Assembly (NCBI GenBank): GCA_001897425.1
Contig: MKSW01000006.1
Coordinates: 1 to 50,223 of the forward strand
Reading direction: 5' to 3'
From: Actinobacteria bacterium 69-20
Lineage (GTDB): Bacteria > Actinomycetota > Actinomycetes > Mycobacteriales > Nakamurellaceae
DNA length: 50,223 nt
The notes under the pieces were generated by a model that made no database searches, was not told where the DNA came from, and was given only the letters and a program-made list of their open reading frames with translations. This document shows positions 49,837-50,223 of the stretch, one piece after another (position 1 is the stretch's first letter; the number at the start of each line of letters is the position of its first letter). The position numbers and the translations under genes are program-made.

Positions 49837-50223
49837 TGAACGCGGCCGGCCCGCGCTGCCTCCCAGGCGGCGGTGTGCTGCTCGATGTAGTGCTGGTAGT
49901 CGGTGGCGGTCGACAGGCCCGGCGGCGGTTCGATCGGGCTGTCCCCGTCGACGGTGAGTCGGGCCGTGAGTTCGGCCTGCACCTGTTCCAGGTGCGCCGG
50001 AAGCGCCGTGAGCGCGGCGGGCAGCGGGGTAGGCGCCGGGGCGGTGACGCCGGCCAGCGGGTCATCGGTGCGCGGCGTGGACCGCGTCATCGCCGCCTCG
50101 ACGGTCGGTGCCGCGGCGTCCCGCGCGGTCAGCGGCCGCAAGCCGAAGAGCAGCTCGAGCGTGGCCAGGATGCTGGTGTGGTCCAGCGGCGGGCCGGAGT
50201 CCGGCGCGCGGAACACGGTACCC
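49833..50223 (-). CDS. C-terminal part of a phosphoesterase / phospholipase C-like protein (partial)
   Basis: Cut by the window edge: only about the last 129 residues are present and the frame stays open to 50223. Seen: GPPLDHTSILATLELLFGLRPLTARDAAAPTVEAAM is the typical end of the phosphoesterase family (PF04185, phospholipase C and acid phosphatase types), where the metal-site His precedes it. The rest is a Pro/Ala-rich tail with a helix (LPAHLEQVQAELTARLT). Known: these exported enzymes hydrolyse phospholipids or phosphomonoesters. The catalytic region and signal peptide lie outside the window. Confidence 0.7.
   Translation of the reverse strand, partial: GTVFRAPDSGPPLDHTSILATLELLFGLRPLTARDAAAPTVEAAMTRSTPRTDDPLAGVTAPAPTPLPAALTALPAHLEQVQAELTARLTVDGDSPIEPPPGLSTATDYQHYIEQHTAAWEAARAGRVH

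Noticed and set aside
1-50223. CRISPR array, tRNA, rRNA, prophage or insertion sequence
   Set aside because: No evenly spaced direct repeats of 25-40 bp, no tRNA cloverleaf or rRNA sequence, and no transposase, integrase or phage structural protein was recognised by reading.

Overview
The window is high-GC actinobacterial DNA, and several protein families point to the mycolate-containing Mycobacteriales (Gordonia, Rhodococcus, Tomitella or Dietzia-like). These are a FadE5-type acyl-CoA dehydrogenase, a 343-aa zinc class II aldolase of mycobacterial type, an Rv3722c-type aspartate aminotransferase, an Rpf-like transglycosylase, DUF4232, VapBC and an MprF without a lysyl-tRNA synthetase domain. 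The order fba - dedA - small membrane protein - trmH/spoU - pyrE, with a xanthine-dehydrogenase-type cluster nearby, recalls the Rv0363c-Rv0382c neighbourhood of Mycobacterium tuberculosis (from memory, not searched). I see no rRNA, tRNA, CRISPR array, prophage or insertion sequence. Most genes are ordinary chromosomal ones, packed tightly, with many ATGA or GTGA stop-start overlaps.

Layout. 0.2-5.2 kb: membrane esterase plus MprF-like aminoacyl-lipid synthase, then a DUF4232 lipoprotein. 5.7-12.9 kb: aspartate aminotransferase, an Rpf-like cell-wall enzyme divergent from a large exported protein coupled to a lipoprotein, and an EamA exporter. 12.9-20.2 kb: molybdenum hydroxylase large and medium subunits without a small subunit, a kinase-like membrane protein without a catalytic domain, fba, an ECF sigma factor with a small membrane protein, and vapBC. 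20.3-31.8 kb: MFS exporter, class III aminotransferase, then a six-gene run of S9 peptidase and oligopeptide ABC importer. 31.9-33.6 kb: a response regulator with a severely shortened kinase and a small exported protein; regulator and exported-protein genes share an operator design. 33.7-36.0 kb: DUF1918, CBS-BON and phosphoribosyltransferase genes that look like a stress or dormancy group. 36.0-50.2 kb: FAD-linked oxidase, dedA, trmH-pyrE, alpha/beta hydrolase, drug-type ABC exporter, SDR, fadE5-like gene, a VWD-like lipoprotein, DinB, VOC, an unknown protein and the C-terminus of a phosphoesterase.

The most unusual signal is not a gene. A short motif, consensus GCGAACAGCGTCATACCCG, recurs on both strands in intergenic gaps and inside variable parts of coding regions. 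The 8-base core CGTCATAC occurs at least 14 times by eye, where a hand estimate at about 70% G+C expects fewer than one. Two copies face each other at 27815-27855 and form a near-perfect 35-bp palindrome between two genes. Abundance, both orientations, a preferred reading frame in genes and inverted pairs between genes resemble a DNA-uptake-sequence-like or other genome-wide signal. That reading is inference; the recurrence itself is seen directly.
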